Positions 17,152-26,916 are shown, numbered from the stretch's first letter. The stretch is DNA of 64,000 nt from Verrucomicrobiaceae bacterium (GCA_027491155.1 JAIXWR010000015.1:152269-216268); one strand, 5' to 3'. The notes: a model not told the origin generated them from the sequence alone. Program-made: numbers and translations.

Positions 17152-20066
17152 GGCGGAGGGAAATTCGTTTCCGGCGCGAGGTCCGTCACGGTGGCCGTGA
17201 CAGGCAGGCGATCGACCGGACCATAGCGGTGCAGCGTGCTTGGCGTCCCGCGGTCGGGATTTGCCGAGCGCTTGCTTTCGTCCACTTGCTTGAAAAGCTC
17301 CTGGAAGGGCACAGCCACTTGCATCGCGTGCTTCTGGGGACCGAGCACCCGCCGGACTTCGGTGGTGCCATCGTTCACCGGCTCCACTTCCAGCATGTAG
17401 CTGGCTTCGAAGAGGCCGGTGTATTCCGACTTTTCCAGCGGAGCGACGAGGGGATTGCCAAAAGGGTCGCTCAGTTTGACGAAGCCAGGACGGGCGGCCC
17501 GGATCGACCAGCGATAGCGATGGAAGCCGGGCAGCTTCCGAGTTCCTTCGGAACGGGGAGGGAACTCGCTGCTCCCGTCATAGGTGATTCTCAACCAGCC
17601 GGGATCTTCGGAGCCGGGAGGGTTCCTTTCATAGACCACCGAGGTCGGTGGCGGAGGGTTCTCCAGGCGGAGTATGACCGGGCTGCCGGCGATACGGCAC
17701 AGCTCGAAGTCCCAGTCGCGCTCGGTCTTCCAGGTCCCGCCGGATTGCAAGGGCTCCAGTTCGCTGGTGATCGCTTCGAAGTCGCCCTCGAATTCCCGGG
17801 TGTTCGGCTGCGTGCCGTTCATCAGCCTCATGCCGACCCGGTTATCGCCGACCTTATAGAGTAACAGGCTGACTTTTTGCTGATAGGTCTTCGTGGTGCC
17901 GGCGGGTTGATCGCACAGGTCCATCGTTTCCCCGCCGCCTTCCTTGTTGCGATGGCGGAGCGTCACCGCCGCCGGACGGGAGGTGGAGATCTCCCACGAG
18001 TATTCGAGGTTCCGGTGCGAATCGACAAACCCACGGCTCCTCACCTCCACCCAGCGCGGATGACCTTCGCGGATGAGACCGGCGGAGAACACCAGCGAGC
18101 CGGTGTAGGATGGTCCCGTGCCGTCGGCGACTTCGAAGAGCCGGCACGTCATGGTTTCCGGCTTCGCGGGATCGAGGTCGAAGTGGAACGCGCCCGGCGG
18201 TTGCACGCGGTCGTACTCCAGCGGCCCGGAGCCGAGCTTGCGGTAGGCTTCCTTTGCCAGTGCCTCGGTCGGCAGTACAAAGGCGACCAGCGTTTGCTTG
18301 GCGGAGCCGAAGTCCGTCCACGGCTGCCTGGCGGGCGAGGGGCTGGGAAAGACGAAGACCTCCGGCCACGGCTGCCGCTTGAAGCCGCGGGGGATCATGC
18401 GGTGCTCGGGATCGTCATCCGGGCCCTCCAGCACCATCCGCATTTCCCGGCCGTGGTTGGGATCGGGCGTCAAGACGCGCACGATCACCACGCGGCCTTC
18501 CACCGCTTCCGGCGCGATATGGACCTTGAAGGCCTGTTGCTCCTTTTGCTGGAGCAGCCAGGGCCGCGCCGCCATGCCGCCGGACATGCCGAGCACCGCG
18601 ATGGTGATCGCCGAGGCGGCGGACATCGCGATGCCGATGAAGGTCTTCCTTCCACCGCCCGCAAGGTTCCACAAGGCCGCGGCGCAACCGGGCAGCGTCA
18701 CCGCCGCAAGGGCGATCAGCGGCACGGCCAAGGCTTCGCCGGGGGCGGGATGCCAGCCGCCGCTTTCATTCATCATCGCGTGGAGGAAGAAAGCGGTGAA
18801 TCCGATCGCGGGCACGGCCAGACAACAGCCGGTCCACGACCAGGCCTTGAGCCAGCGCGCACCGCCCGGGTCGCTTTGCCAACGGCGCAATCTCCGACGG
18901 GCGAACACGATCCACAAAGGCAAGGCCAGCATTCCCAGCATCAGTCCCAGGATCGGCGTGTTCGCGATGCGCGCCGCGTCCGCCGCGTAGAACAAGACCG
19001 GCAGCGCGCCGAACCACCAGACGCTGGAAAGCGCGACGACGTGATGCCAGCGCGGCGAGTCCTTGCCGCCGAGCTTTTCGATGACCTTCGTGCCGGCCGG
19101 CTCCTCTGGCGTCATCGCCACCGGCAGGGTGGTCCGTGGCGGTGAGGGTGGCGGGCGGACCGCCGCGTTTTCCACCACGGTGCGGAACTCGCCCGCGGTC
19201 TGGTAGCGCAAGGCCGGCTCGGTCTCCAGGGCGCGGAGCACGATCTCGTCCAGCCGCACGTCGACCAGCACGCGGCGGGCAGGTGACTCGAGCCTCCCGC
19301 CCGGCCGCTCGCCGGTCAGCAGTTCGTAAAGCACCACGCCGAGCGAATAGATGTCGGCCCGGTGGTCGACCTTCCCGGCCGTCTGCTCGGGGGCCATGTA
19401 GGGCGGCGTGCCGATCCCATCCGCTCCCGCGCCGACCAGCGAGGCGATGCCGAAGTCCGCGATCTTGATCCGTCCCGCTCGGTCTAACAGAAGGTTCTCC
19501 GGCTTGATGTCGCGGTGGACGATGCCCTGTTCGTGCGCGTACTGCAGCGCCTCGCAGACGGGTGGCACGATCGCCAGCGCCTGCTCCGCCGAAAGCTTCC
19601 CATCGCGCAGCAGGTCGCGGAGGTTCACGCCGTCGACGTATTCCATCACGATGTAGAACAGCCCGCCGGATTCGCCGTAATCGAAGACGGTGACGATGTT
19701 CGGGTGGTTGAGCTTGGCCAAGGTCTGCGCCTCGCGTTCGAAGCGCTCGGCGAAGCGTTCCTCGCCAACCCGTTCCGGCGGCAGGATTTTGAGGGCGACC
19801 CAGCGGTCGAGCGACTTCTGGCGCGCCTTGTAGACCACGCCCATCCCGCCGCGGCCGAGGCAGGCGGTGATCTCGAACTGCGGGAACTTGCCAGCGATTT
19901 CCTCCGGCGATGGAGGCGGCGCGGCATCCTTCGCCTCGCCGCCGGGATCGATGGTGCGGGAGGCTAGCGCCTGTGCCATCAGGCAGGCCGGGCAGATCCG
20001 GTGCTGGCTTTCCGCCGGCACGGGTCTCCCGCATTCGGGGCAGCAGGAAAGGTGAGGCGTGTTCAT
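17148..20066 (-). CDS. Membrane serine/threonine protein kinase with large C-terminal region
   Basis: 972 residues. The N-terminus holds a zinc-ribbon-like CPECGRP...RICPACL (about 9-29). The kinase domain (about 65-310) is complete: GRGGMGVVYKA (71), VALK (K93), HRDIKPENLL (184), DFG (204), GTPPYMAPEQ. Several membrane segments follow near 345-500 (for example TPILGLMLGMLALPLWIVFA). The C-terminal 450 residues carry no domain I can name but contain Trp/Tyr-rich beta-like stretches. It lies 33 bp downstream of an ECF sigma gene, the known Verrucomicrobial/Planctomycetal arrangement in which the kinase probably acts in the same signalling path. Confidence 0.92.
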   Translation of the reverse strand: MNTPHLSCCPECGRPVPAESQHRICPACLMAQALASRTIDPGGEAKDAAPPPSPEEIAGKFPQFEITACLGRGGMGVVYKARQKSLDRWVALKILPPERVGEERFAERFEREAQTLAKLNHPNIVTVFDYGESGGLFYIVMEYVDGVNLRDLLRDGKLSAEQALAIVPPVCEALQYAHEQGIVHRDIKPENLLLDRAGRIKIADFGIASLVGAGADGIGTPPYMAPEQTAGKVDHRADIYSLGVVLYELLTGERPGGRLESPARRVLVDVRLDEIVLRALETEPALRYQTAGEFRTVVENAAVRPPPSPPRTTLPVAMTPEEPAGTKVIEKLGGKDSPRWHHVVALSSVWWFGALPVLFYAADAARIANTPILGLMLGMLALPLWIVFARRRLRRWQSDPGGARWLKAWSWTGCCLAVPAIGFTAFFLHAMMNESGGWHPAPGEALAVPLIALAAVTLPGCAAALWNLAGGGRKTFIGIAMSAASAITIAVLGMSGGMAARPWLLQQKEQQAFKVHIAPEAVEGRVVIVRVLTPDPNHGREMRMVLEGPDDDPEHRMIPRGFKRQPWPEVFVFPSPSPARQPWTDFGSAKQTLVAFVLPTEALAKEAYRKLGSGPLEYDRVQPPGAFHFDLDPAKPETMTCRLFEVADGTGPSYTGSLVFSAGLIREGHPRWVEVRSRGFVDSHRNLEYSWEISTSRPAAVTLRHRNKEGGGETMDLCDQPAGTTKTYQQKVSLLLYKVGDNRVGMRLMNGTQPNTREFEGDFEAITSELEPLQSGGTWKTERDWDFELCRIAGSPVILRLENPPPPTSVVYERNPPGSEDPGWLRITYDGSSEFPPRSEGTRKLPGFHRYRWSIRAARPGFVKLSDPFGNPLVAPLEKSEYTGLFEASYMLEVEPVNDGTTEVRRVLGPQKHAMQVAVPFQELFKQVDESKRSANPDRGTPSTLHRYGPVDRLPVTATVTDLAPETNFPPP

Positions 20067-20099
20067 CTTGTTCCGCTCTTCCGCGTTTCTCAGGGCGCG

Positions 20100-20828
20100 T
20101 TACACGATTTTTTCGGAAAGCGCGGCGAAGAGCGCTTTCATTTCCTCCTCCACCTCCGCGCCATCGGCCAGGGTGCGGGCGATCTCGTCGCGCAGCCGCT
20201 GGCGGTAGCGCTTTCTCAAGCGGTGCACCGCCACCCGCGCCGCGCCTTCCGTCATGCCGAAACGCGCGGCGATCTCCGCGTAGGGCAGGTTCCCGCTGCT
20301 CACGCTGAGGAAAGGCTTCCAGCGCTCGAAATCGAGGCCCTTTTCCTCCCGCTCAAGGTCATCGAGCACCTTGTCGAGCAGGGCCATCGCCCACTCCCGG
20401 TCGTAGAGCTTGTCCGGGCTGCGGGGGTCTTCCGGATCGAGGCCGAGGCCGGTTTCGGCGTGCTTCCAGTCGAGCGAAAGCCGCGTCGCGAAGCCGCCGC
20501 GCTTCAGCCGGTGCTCCCGCTGCCATTCGCCGGCCATGTGGTTCTTGAAGCTGGCTAACAGGAACATCCGGAAGCGTCCCCGGTCGCGGTCGGCAAGGCG
20601 CAGCCCGTCCTGCTCCAGCAGCGCTGCGAAGAACCCCTGCACCTGGTCCTCCGCGTCCTGCGGGGACTTTCCCCGCCGCCGGGCGTAGCGGTAGAGCGGC
20701 GGCCAGTAGGTCACGAACAGCGTCCCGAGCGCATCGGCCGCCTCCGCATCGCCGCCCCGGGCCGCGTCGCGGATCAAGGTCCAGCGCGTCGTCGCAAAAA
20801 GCGGGGCTTGGGAACGGGAAGTCGGCAT
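20100..20828 (-). CDS. ECF-type sigma factor paired with Ser/Thr kinase
   Basis: 242 residues from the ATG at 20828 (a GTG at 20849 is also in frame). Region 2 reads TLFVTYWPPLYRYARRRGKS then PQDAEDQVQGFFAALLEQDG and FRMFLLASFKNHM; region 4 is NLPYAEIAARFGMTEGAARV then HRLRKRYRQRLRDEI. It is longer than minimal ECF factors, with an insert between the regions (SPDKLYDREWAMALLDKVLD). The C-terminal tail DGAEVEEEMKALFAALSEKI is typical of sigma factors next to kinases. A TGTAACA / TGATAA pair on the same strand (20869-20843) could be its promoter, weakly supported. Confidence 0.92.
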   Translation of the reverse strand: MPTSRSQAPLFATTRWTLIRDAARGGDAEAADALGTLFVTYWPPLYRYARRRGKSPQDAEDQVQGFFAALLEQDGLRLADRDRGRFRMFLLASFKNHMAGEWQREHRLKRGGFATRLSLDWKHAETGLGLDPEDPRSPDKLYDREWAMALLDKVLDDLEREEKGLDFERWKPFLSVSSGNLPYAEIAARFGMTEGAARVAVHRLRKRYRQRLRDEIARTLADGAEVEEEMKALFAALSEKIV

Positions 20829-20953
20829 GGGTTTCCCTGCCTTTATCACAAGCGGTGCCGGGTGTTACACCGGAATCCATGGTTTCATGAAAGGCTTGTG
20901 GCAGGTCCACTCCGCTGAGGCTTCGAGGACCGGGGATGCCGCAGCCACGGTGA

Positions 20954-22048
20954 TCAGCGCTTCACCGCGATGAGCAGGTTCGCCTCGCTCGCCTTGATGT
21001 GGTAGCCGGAGCCGAAGGGGACGGGCGGGCCGCCGCCGATGGCATCGTAGGCGGCGCGGAGGTCGGGCTGGGCGTGCTTGGCGAAGAGCGGGATGGGCTT
21101 GTCGTAATCGCCGTGCAGGCGGACGTCCCACTTACTGGGGTCATAGTAGCGGTAGGGAATGCCGGAGTCGTCCTGGACCACGCCGCTGCAGTTGCCGAGC
21201 ACCCATTCGCGGATGCCGGAGAAGCCGGAGTCATGCATCAGGTAGGAGGCGGCCTTGAAGTAGGCGGTGCTGCCGGAATACGAGGAAAGCCAGCCGCGGT
21301 AGGAGGCGTTGAAGCCGCCGTTGGAGAGGTCGCCCGAGACGTAGATCGCGCGCCGGGATCCGCCGCCGGGCAGTCGGAAACGGATGTCGACGCCGGAGCG
21401 GCCGGCGGCGGAGTAGGGCCCGACGCTTTCGACCGTGGCGTCCATCAGCGCGAGGCTGGCGAGGAGGATCGGAGTGACTCCGGTGAGCGGGCCGTTCAGC
21501 AGGTCGCCCTTCATGTCCTTGGTGATGAAATAGCCGTGCTTGAGCTGCGAATCCATCGAGCGGCCGAGGCGCTCGAGCGAATCCATCACGGTGGCGGGGT
21601 CCTGGTTGTCGAGGTAGGGCAGGGTGCCGGCGGGTTCGAGGCCGAGCAGGACGTAGTTCGACGCCTGGGGGAAGAGGGCGGCGGCATGGAGCAGGTCGGG
21701 CCCGCCGAAGGGGTAGAGCAGGACCTTTGGATTGCCGATGACCGGGCGGAGGTTGTCGGCGGACCAGTCGCGTTGTTGGCCGGTGCGCTTCGAGGCGAAG
21801 ACGCGCCAGTTGCGCGCGGTTTCGGCGGAGTAGAGGCGGTAGCGGTCGTCCTGCTGGAGGCGGGAAAGGGCGGCGCCGTTGCGAACCGGACGGCCGGCGA
21901 GGAAGCGCGCGACGTCGTCGGCGGTGGCCTCGCCTTCCTGCATCTCGAAGGCTTGTTCGGCGGGATTGTAAACGCGGGTCTGGCCGGGCGGCGGTTCGGG
22001 AGAGCAGGCGGCGGCGAGGAAGAGCGGCAGGAGGAGGAGTCGTTTCAT
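20954..22048 (-). CDS. Lipoprotein of unknown function
   Basis: 364 residues with a lipoprotein signal (KRLLLLPLFLAAACSPEPPP). No family recognised. The body has motifs such as NPKVLLYPFGGPDLLHAAAL, FPQASNYVLLGLEPAGTLPY and GGFNASYRGWLSSYSGSTAY, with no evident nucleotide-binding or membrane-spanning segments. Its ATG overlaps the APC permease stop by 4 bp, so it is the second gene of a two-gene unit. A role in solute binding or envelope biology is possible but unproven. Confidence 0.8.
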   Translation of the reverse strand: MKRLLLLPLFLAAACSPEPPPGQTRVYNPAEQAFEMQEGEATADDVARFLAGRPVRNGAALSRLQQDDRYRLYSAETARNWRVFASKRTGQQRDWSADNLRPVIGNPKVLLYPFGGPDLLHAAALFPQASNYVLLGLEPAGTLPYLDNQDPATVMDSLERLGRSMDSQLKHGYFITKDMKGDLLNGPLTGVTPILLASLALMDATVESVGPYSAAGRSGVDIRFRLPGGGSRRAIYVSGDLSNGGFNASYRGWLSSYSGSTAYFKAASYLMHDSGFSGIREWVLGNCSGVVQDDSGIPYRYYDPSKWDVRLHGDYDKPIPLFAKHAQPDLRAAYDAIGGGPPVPFGSGYHIKASEANLLIAVKR

Positions 22049-23337
22049 CGGAGATGGCGTTGGAGGGGAAACCAGAGCGCGGCGAAGCCGGCGGTGATGG
22101 CGAGGCCGGTCAGCGTGGGCCCGGGATCGGCGATGGCCGAGCGCCCGATCACGAATCCCGACATCGCGAGGAAAATCAAGGGCGGGAGCGGGTAGAGCGG
22201 GACTTTCACCGGTCTTGGCAGCGCGGGGTGCCGCAGGCGGAGCAGGAAGCAGCCGCCGACCACCAGGGAGGTCGAAAGGGTGAGTCCGATCTGGGTCATG
22301 GTGATCAGGTCGCGGAAGTTGCTGGTGAAGATCAGGACCAGCGCGAGGCCGGCCTGGAAGATCAGCGCGGAGTGCGGCACCTCGCGGCGGGGCGCGAAAA
22401 TGCCGAGGGCGGGCAGATCCTTGCCCATCGCGCCGAGCACCCGCGGCCCCGCCCACAGCAGCGCGCTGACCGAGGCGAAAAGCCCCAGCGCGAAGAGCCC
22501 GGAGACGGCCCTCGCGGCTTCCGTGCCGAACATCGAGACGGCGGCGACGTGGCCGACTTCCACGTGGCCGCGCAGTTCCGCCACCGGCGCGGCGTGGAGG
22601 AAGGAAGCGTTCAGGGCGATGTAGAGCGCGGCCACCACCAGCGTGCCGATGACCAGGGCGCGGCGGACGGTGAGCTCGGGGCGTTGCCATTCCTCGAGCC
22701 CGTACACCGCGGCGTTCCAGCCGGTGTAGGAGTAGGAGACGAAGAGCAGCGCGACCGCGAAGGCCGGCTGCAGGACGGCTTTCGAATCGGCGGGAAAGTC
22801 GGGCGTCCAGCGGATGTCGCCTTTGCCCGGCATCCACCACGCCGCGCCGATGAAAAGGGCGATCAGCAAGAGTTTCAGGAGGGTGGCGCCTACCTGGATC
22901 CGCGCGCTGGTCCGGGTGCCGATCGCGTGGGCCGCGCTGCCGGCCAGCACCACCGCGGCGGCGGCGATTTCCGTGGGCAGCAGCGGGATCGACTCGTGCA
23001 GGTATTTGCCGAAGGCCAGCGCGGTGATGGCGGTGGGGGCCGCGAAGCCGGCGGTGGCCGAGAGCATCCCGGCCATGAAGCCGAGGCTCGGGTGATAGAG
23101 TTTCCCGAGGAAGTGGTATTCGCCGCCGGAGCGCGGCAGGGCGGCGGCGACTTCGGCATAGCAGAGCGCGCCGCAAAGCGCGATGAAGCCGCCAAGCGCC
23201 CAGAGGAAGAGGATCTGCGGCGCGGAATCGAGATCGGCGAGCTGGAATCCCAGCGAGGTGAAGACCCCGGTGCCGACCATGCTGGCGACCACCAGCGCGG
23301 TCGCGGCGAAGGATCCGGCTCGTGGTTCCCCGGGCAC
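22045..23337 (-). CDS. APC-family amino-acid permease
   Basis: 430 residues from a GTG at 23337, with about 12 hydrophobic segments. TM1 has the APC signature (ATALVVASMVGTGVFTSLGF); SYTGWNAAVYGLEEWQRPEL in TM6-7 and TQIGLTLSTSLVVGGCFLL also fit. It moves amino acids or related amines by proton or antiport coupling; the substrate cannot be predicted by eye. The lipoprotein gene overlaps its 3' end. The 160-bp gap upstream is divergent with the DUF58 gene and should hold both promoters. Confidence 0.9.
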   Translation of the reverse strand: MPGEPRAGSFAATALVVASMVGTGVFTSLGFQLADLDSAPQILFLWALGGFIALCGALCYAEVAAALPRSGGEYHFLGKLYHPSLGFMAGMLSATAGFAAPTAITALAFGKYLHESIPLLPTEIAAAAVVLAGSAAHAIGTRTSARIQVGATLLKLLLIALFIGAAWWMPGKGDIRWTPDFPADSKAVLQPAFAVALLFVSYSYTGWNAAVYGLEEWQRPELTVRRALVIGTLVVAALYIALNASFLHAAPVAELRGHVEVGHVAAVSMFGTEAARAVSGLFALGLFASVSALLWAGPRVLGAMGKDLPALGIFAPRREVPHSALIFQAGLALVLIFTSNFRDLITMTQIGLTLSTSLVVGGCFLLRLRHPALPRPVKVPLYPLPPLIFLAMSGFVIGRSAIADPGPTLTGLAITAGFAALWFPLQRHLR

Positions 23338-23497
23338 GCCGGACTGTTCCGGGAAAGGGGCGGGGTGGGCAATGACGGAATGTTCCGGTCATTCCAAGAG
23401 CTCCCTGTTTTCCTCGGACCCGTGTTTCGACGAAGGACAGTCCTGTCAGCCACCGATTGGTGATTGGAAGATGGATGATTGATGATTTCCTCAAGCT

Positions 23498-24652
23498 GTG
23501 TCCCGCGTCCAACTCCGCATCGACCGCCGTGGCGTGCTGCTGCTGGCGGGGTCGCTGGCTTTGCTCGTCGCGGGGCTGATCCGGGTGGACGGGACGATGG
23601 CCGCGCTGGGATCGGGCGGCTTGATGCTGGCGGGCGTGGCGGCGCTGGCGGCCCGCGCGAATTTGACAGGGCTGGGCGTTGGCTTGTCCGGCCCGCATGC
23701 CGCGGCGGCGGGGCAGCCGGTGCGCTTCCGCATCACGCTCGAGAATCCGCGGCGGGGTCTGGACGCCTTCGGGGTGCAGCTCCGGATGAAAATCCCCGGC
23801 GGCGCGGAGGCATCGACCCATGCGCTGTGGGTCGCCGGGCATTCGGCGGCCGATGCGGAACTTCGCGCGGTGCCGGGCCAGCGCGGCGATCACGAGGTGG
23901 CCGGGGTGGCCATGACTTCGGAGTTCCCGCTGGGGCTCTTCAAGGCGAGCCGGGTGGTGGCCTGTGCGCACCGGATGCTGGTCTTTCCGCGGCCGCAGGT
24001 GCCGGTCGAGCTGCTGACCCGCGGCGCGTGGGTCGACGACACCCCGCGCTCGGCGGTGGCGGCGGGCGAGGCGCAGGGCGAGCCGCGCGGGCTGAGGCCC
24101 TACCGGGCGGGCGACCCGGCGCGGACGATTTCCTGGCCGGCGACGCTGCGTTCGCGGGCCCGTGGCGGCGGGCTGATGGTGCGGGAACTCGATCCGCCGG
24201 GCTTTCATCCGCGCGAAGCGGTGGTGCTGTTCCACTCCTTCGGCAGCGACCGCGCCCTGATCCGGCCGGACCGCTTCGAGCGGGCTCTTTCGCTCGCCTG
24301 GGGCGCGCTGCGGCATTTCCAAGGGCTGGGGATCCCGGTCCGGCTGATGGCGGACTTCGACGGCTGGAAATCGCGCCCTGCCGGCAACCGCCGCCAGCTC
24401 GGTTCCTGCGGCGAGCTGCTGGCGCGGGCGCGGCGGGCGGCGGGCACGGAGGCGCACGAGGTTCAGGGCATCCTTTCCTCGCTGGACGAAAGCACCGGCG
24501 TGCTGATCGTTTCCGACATGCCCCTTGCTTCGTGGAAATCCTCGATCGGCCGCAGCGGTCCGCGCGTGTTGGTCGATGTCACGCGCTACGAGGCCAAGGC
24601 CCGGCCGGCGCGCGCCGGATCCAAGCTCCTGTTCCGTTCCTCCGATGCGTAG
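23498..24652 (+). CDS. DUF58 domain protein
   Basis: 384 residues from a GTG at 23498. Two N-terminal hydrophobic segments (LLLAGSLALLVAGLIR, GLMLAGVAALAAR) are followed by a beta region and the DUF58 core: LRPYRAGDPARTISWPATLR then VRELDPPG. It is the usual companion of a MoxR ATPase and a transglutaminase in envelope assembly or stress clusters; here the transglutaminase is present but no MoxR gene flanks it. It overlaps the next gene by 8 bp. Confidence 0.9.
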   Translation: MSRVQLRIDRRGVLLLAGSLALLVAGLIRVDGTMAALGSGGLMLAGVAALAARANLTGLGVGLSGPHAAAAGQPVRFRITLENPRRGLDAFGVQLRMKIPGGAEASTHALWVAGHSAADAELRAVPGQRGDHEVAGVAMTSEFPLGLFKASRVVACAHRMLVFPRPQVPVELLTRGAWVDDTPRSAVAAGEAQGEPRGLRPYRAGDPARTISWPATLRSRARGGGLMVRELDPPGFHPREAVVLFHSFGSDRALIRPDRFERALSLAWGALRHFQGLGIPVRLMADFDGWKSRPAGNRRQLGSCGELLARARRAAGTEAHEVQGILSSLDESTGVLIVSDMPLASWKSSIGRSGPRVLVDVTRYEAKARPARAGSKLLFRSSDA

Positions 24653-26354
24653 CCTCGCTTTCATCGTCGCGGTGGTCGCGGCCTACCTGCTGCTGCGCGG
24701 GCATCCCGAGCGGATGCCGGTGCTGATGCGGACCTGCGTCGCCGTGCTGGTGCTGGTGGCGGGGCTCGGTTTCTGGGGTCACCGGGTGCGGCCGCGGGAA
24801 GGCAATGCGGCGAGCCGGCGCTTGCCGGGCTGGCTGGACTACGCGGCGATCGGCACCGCGGTGCTGGCGCTCGAGTGCGTGTTCGTCCTGTTCCTCAGCG
24901 CGGCCCCGGCGCCGCTGGAGCGCATGGCGGAATCGATCGAGTCGTGGTGGGCGCCCGCCGCGGCGGTGGAGCGCGAGGCGGAAGGCAAGGGCAAGAGCCG
25001 GGCGGGAAACTGGTTGTGGGAAGACCACCAGCGGCGGCCCTTGCCGCAGCGCACGAATCTGAAGCCGGGCAATCGTCCGGAGGTCTTCCTGCGCCCGGTG
25101 GACGGCGCGGCGGCGGAAGAACTGCTCAAGCGTCGCATCTACGTCGGAGCCTTCGCGCTGGGGCGCTTCGAGTCGGGAGCCTGGAGTCCCCGGAGCACGG
25201 GGCGCGAGACCTTGAAAGCCGGTCCCGACGGCTGGCTGAGGCTGGCGGCCCCGGCCGGGATCGCGGGCTTGCCTGTCATCGATTGCGAGGTCTTCCATGC
25301 CGCGGATCATCCGTCGGGCAATCCCCTGACCGCGCTGCAGGGCGTGGTGGCGGTGGAAATGCCCGAGTTGGAACGGCTCGACGACGGATTGCACCTGCTG
25401 CCGGCGCCTGGAGCGGAAGGCTACGACTACCGGACCGTGTCGCGGCCCTGTTCGCTCGACGATCTGGCGCGGGGAGCCGAAGTGGCCGTCCCTGCCGCGG
25501 TCGCGCCCGAGTGGCTCGCGCTGCCGCCCGGGGCGATGGGCGAACGGATCGCCGGCCTGGCAAAGGTCGCGGCGGGCGGGGGCGGGACGCTGGAGCGGCT
25601 GCTCCGCCTGCGCGGGCATTTGAGGACCACGCTGGCGTATTCGTTGCGCACCGAGAATCCGCGGAACCTCGATCCGCTGGAGAACTTCCTGTTCGTGGAG
25701 CAGAAGGGCCACTGCGAGTTCTTCGCCACCGCCGGTGCTTTGCTGGCGCGGTCGCTGGGCGTGCCGTCGCGGGTGGCCTACGGCTGGGCCGGCGGGACTT
25801 ACTACGAAGGTAGTAATTTGTTCGTCTTCCGTTCGCGCGAGGCCCATGCGTGGACCGAGGTGCTGCTGGAGGGGTATGGCTGGACGGTGCTCGATGCCAC
25901 GCCGCCGGGAGCCCTGGAGCGGGAGCTGGCGGAGACGGCCGGTCCGGACGAGAAGGCGCCGGGCACGGAGGAATTGCTGGTGGCGGAGGAGAGCGTGGTC
26001 TTTGCCGACACGGGCGGCTTGAAGGCTCCGCTCATTCTCGCCGCGGTCTTCGTGCTGCCGGCGCTGGTGCTGCTGGTTTTCAGGTCGCGCCGTGCCGGGC
26101 CGTCGGCGGAGGGGCCGGGCGCGGAGCGGGGAGGCGGCGACGGTTATCTGGCAGCCTTCCGTCGTGCGAGCCGCCGGCATGGAGCGCCGTTCGGGAGTGC
26201 GCGGACGCTGAGGCGGCACCTCGCGGAGATGCCCGGGGCTCCGGAGTTCGCGCGGGAGCTGCAGGCTTATCACTATGCCGTCCGCTACGAGGGCCGCGCG
26301 CCGGACCGCAAGACCGAGCAACGGCTGCGGAAAGCCGCGGAGGAGTGGAAGTAG
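24645..26354 (+). CDS. Membrane transglutaminase-like protein
   Basis: 569 residues. The N-terminus has two to three membrane segments (LAFIVAVVAAYLLL, CVAVLVLVAGLGFW, AIGTAVLALECVFVLFL); the periplasmic transglutaminase core shows C357 (KGHCEFFATAGALLARSLGV), H401 (EAHAWTEVLLEGYGW) and D417 (VLDATPP). A further membrane segment near 465-485 and a helical C-terminus (LQAYHYAVRYEGRAPD) follow. It acts as a cysteine protease or transamidase outside the inner membrane. It starts inside the DUF58 gene, so they are translated together. Confidence 0.92.
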   Translation: MRSLAFIVAVVAAYLLLRGHPERMPVLMRTCVAVLVLVAGLGFWGHRVRPREGNAASRRLPGWLDYAAIGTAVLALECVFVLFLSAAPAPLERMAESIESWWAPAAAVEREAEGKGKSRAGNWLWEDHQRRPLPQRTNLKPGNRPEVFLRPVDGAAAEELLKRRIYVGAFALGRFESGAWSPRSTGRETLKAGPDGWLRLAAPAGIAGLPVIDCEVFHAADHPSGNPLTALQGVVAVEMPELERLDDGLHLLPAPGAEGYDYRTVSRPCSLDDLARGAEVAVPAAVAPEWLALPPGAMGERIAGLAKVAAGGGGTLERLLRLRGHLRTTLAYSLRTENPRNLDPLENFLFVEQKGHCEFFATAGALLARSLGVPSRVAYGWAGGTYYEGSNLFVFRSREAHAWTEVLLEGYGWTVLDATPPGALERELAETAGPDEKAPGTEELLVAEESVVFADTGGLKAPLILAAVFVLPALVLLVFRSRRAGPSAEGPGAERGGGDGYLAAFRRASRRHGAPFGSARTLRRHLAEMPGAPEFARELQAYHYAVRYEGRAPDRKTEQRLRKAAEEWK

Positions 26355-26451
26355 GCGCGGGCCGGTCCTTGTTCGCCGTGAAGGAAGGGGGCGGCCCCGG
26401 AGCTGCGCCGGGGCGGCGGCAAGCGCTTTCCGGGGAGGCCACCGGTGGCGT

Positions 26452-26916
26452 TCAACCGTCGAAGCCGGGGTCCAGCGGAAGATCGCGGCCGGTGGCGGCG
26501 GCGACGGCCAGCACGTCGCAGCGCTCGTTCTCCTTGTGGCCGGCGTGGCCGCGCAGCCATTTCCAGGTGATCCGGTGATCGCCGGTGGCCGCGGAAAGCC
26601 GCAGCCAGAGGTCGCGGTTTTTCACCGGCTGGTTCGAAGCGGTCTTCCAGCCCTTCGCCTGCCAGCCCTTGATCCAGTTCTTGGTCATCGCGTCGATCAC
26701 GTAGCGGGAGTCCGACAGCAGCTCGATCGCGCAGGCTTCCTTGAGCGTTTCCAGCGCCACGATCACGGCCAGCAGCTCCATCCGGTTGTTGGTGGTCCGG
26801 GCGAAGCCTTTGGACAGCTCCAGCCGGTGCCTGCCACAGACCATGACGACGCCGTATCCCCCGGGGCCGGGGTTGCCCTTGCAGGCGCCGTCGGTATGGA
26901 TGACCACGTGCTTCAT
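26452..26916 (-). CDS. rnhA: Ribonuclease HI
   Basis: 154 residues, the normal length. The catalytic carboxylates are present: D9 (HTDGACKGNPG), E47 (TTNNRMELLA), D69 (LLSDSRYVID) and D134 (ENERCDVLA), with H124 in LRGHAGHKEN. It cleaves RNA in RNA-DNA hybrids in the cytoplasm. The start is the ATG at 26916; the 102 bp up to the divergent nucleoside transporter should contain both promoters. Confidence 0.96.
   Translation of the reverse strand: MKHVVIHTDGACKGNPGPGGYGVVMVCGRHRLELSKGFARTTNNRMELLAVIVALETLKEACAIELLSDSRYVIDAMTKNWIKGWQAKGWKTASNQPVKNRDLWLRLSAATGDHRITWKWLRGHAGHKENERCDVLAVAAATGRDLPLDPGFDG

Noticed and set aside
20954..24664. One continuous minus-strand frame across lipoprotein, permease and DUF58 genes
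   Set aside because: Only its last part (from 22048) codes for the lipoprotein; the rest overlaps real genes in other frames.
26360..26450. GCCCCGG/CCGGGGC hairpin after the transglutaminase gene as terminator
   Set aside because: No T-run on either strand; may still be a minor structure but not a clear terminator.
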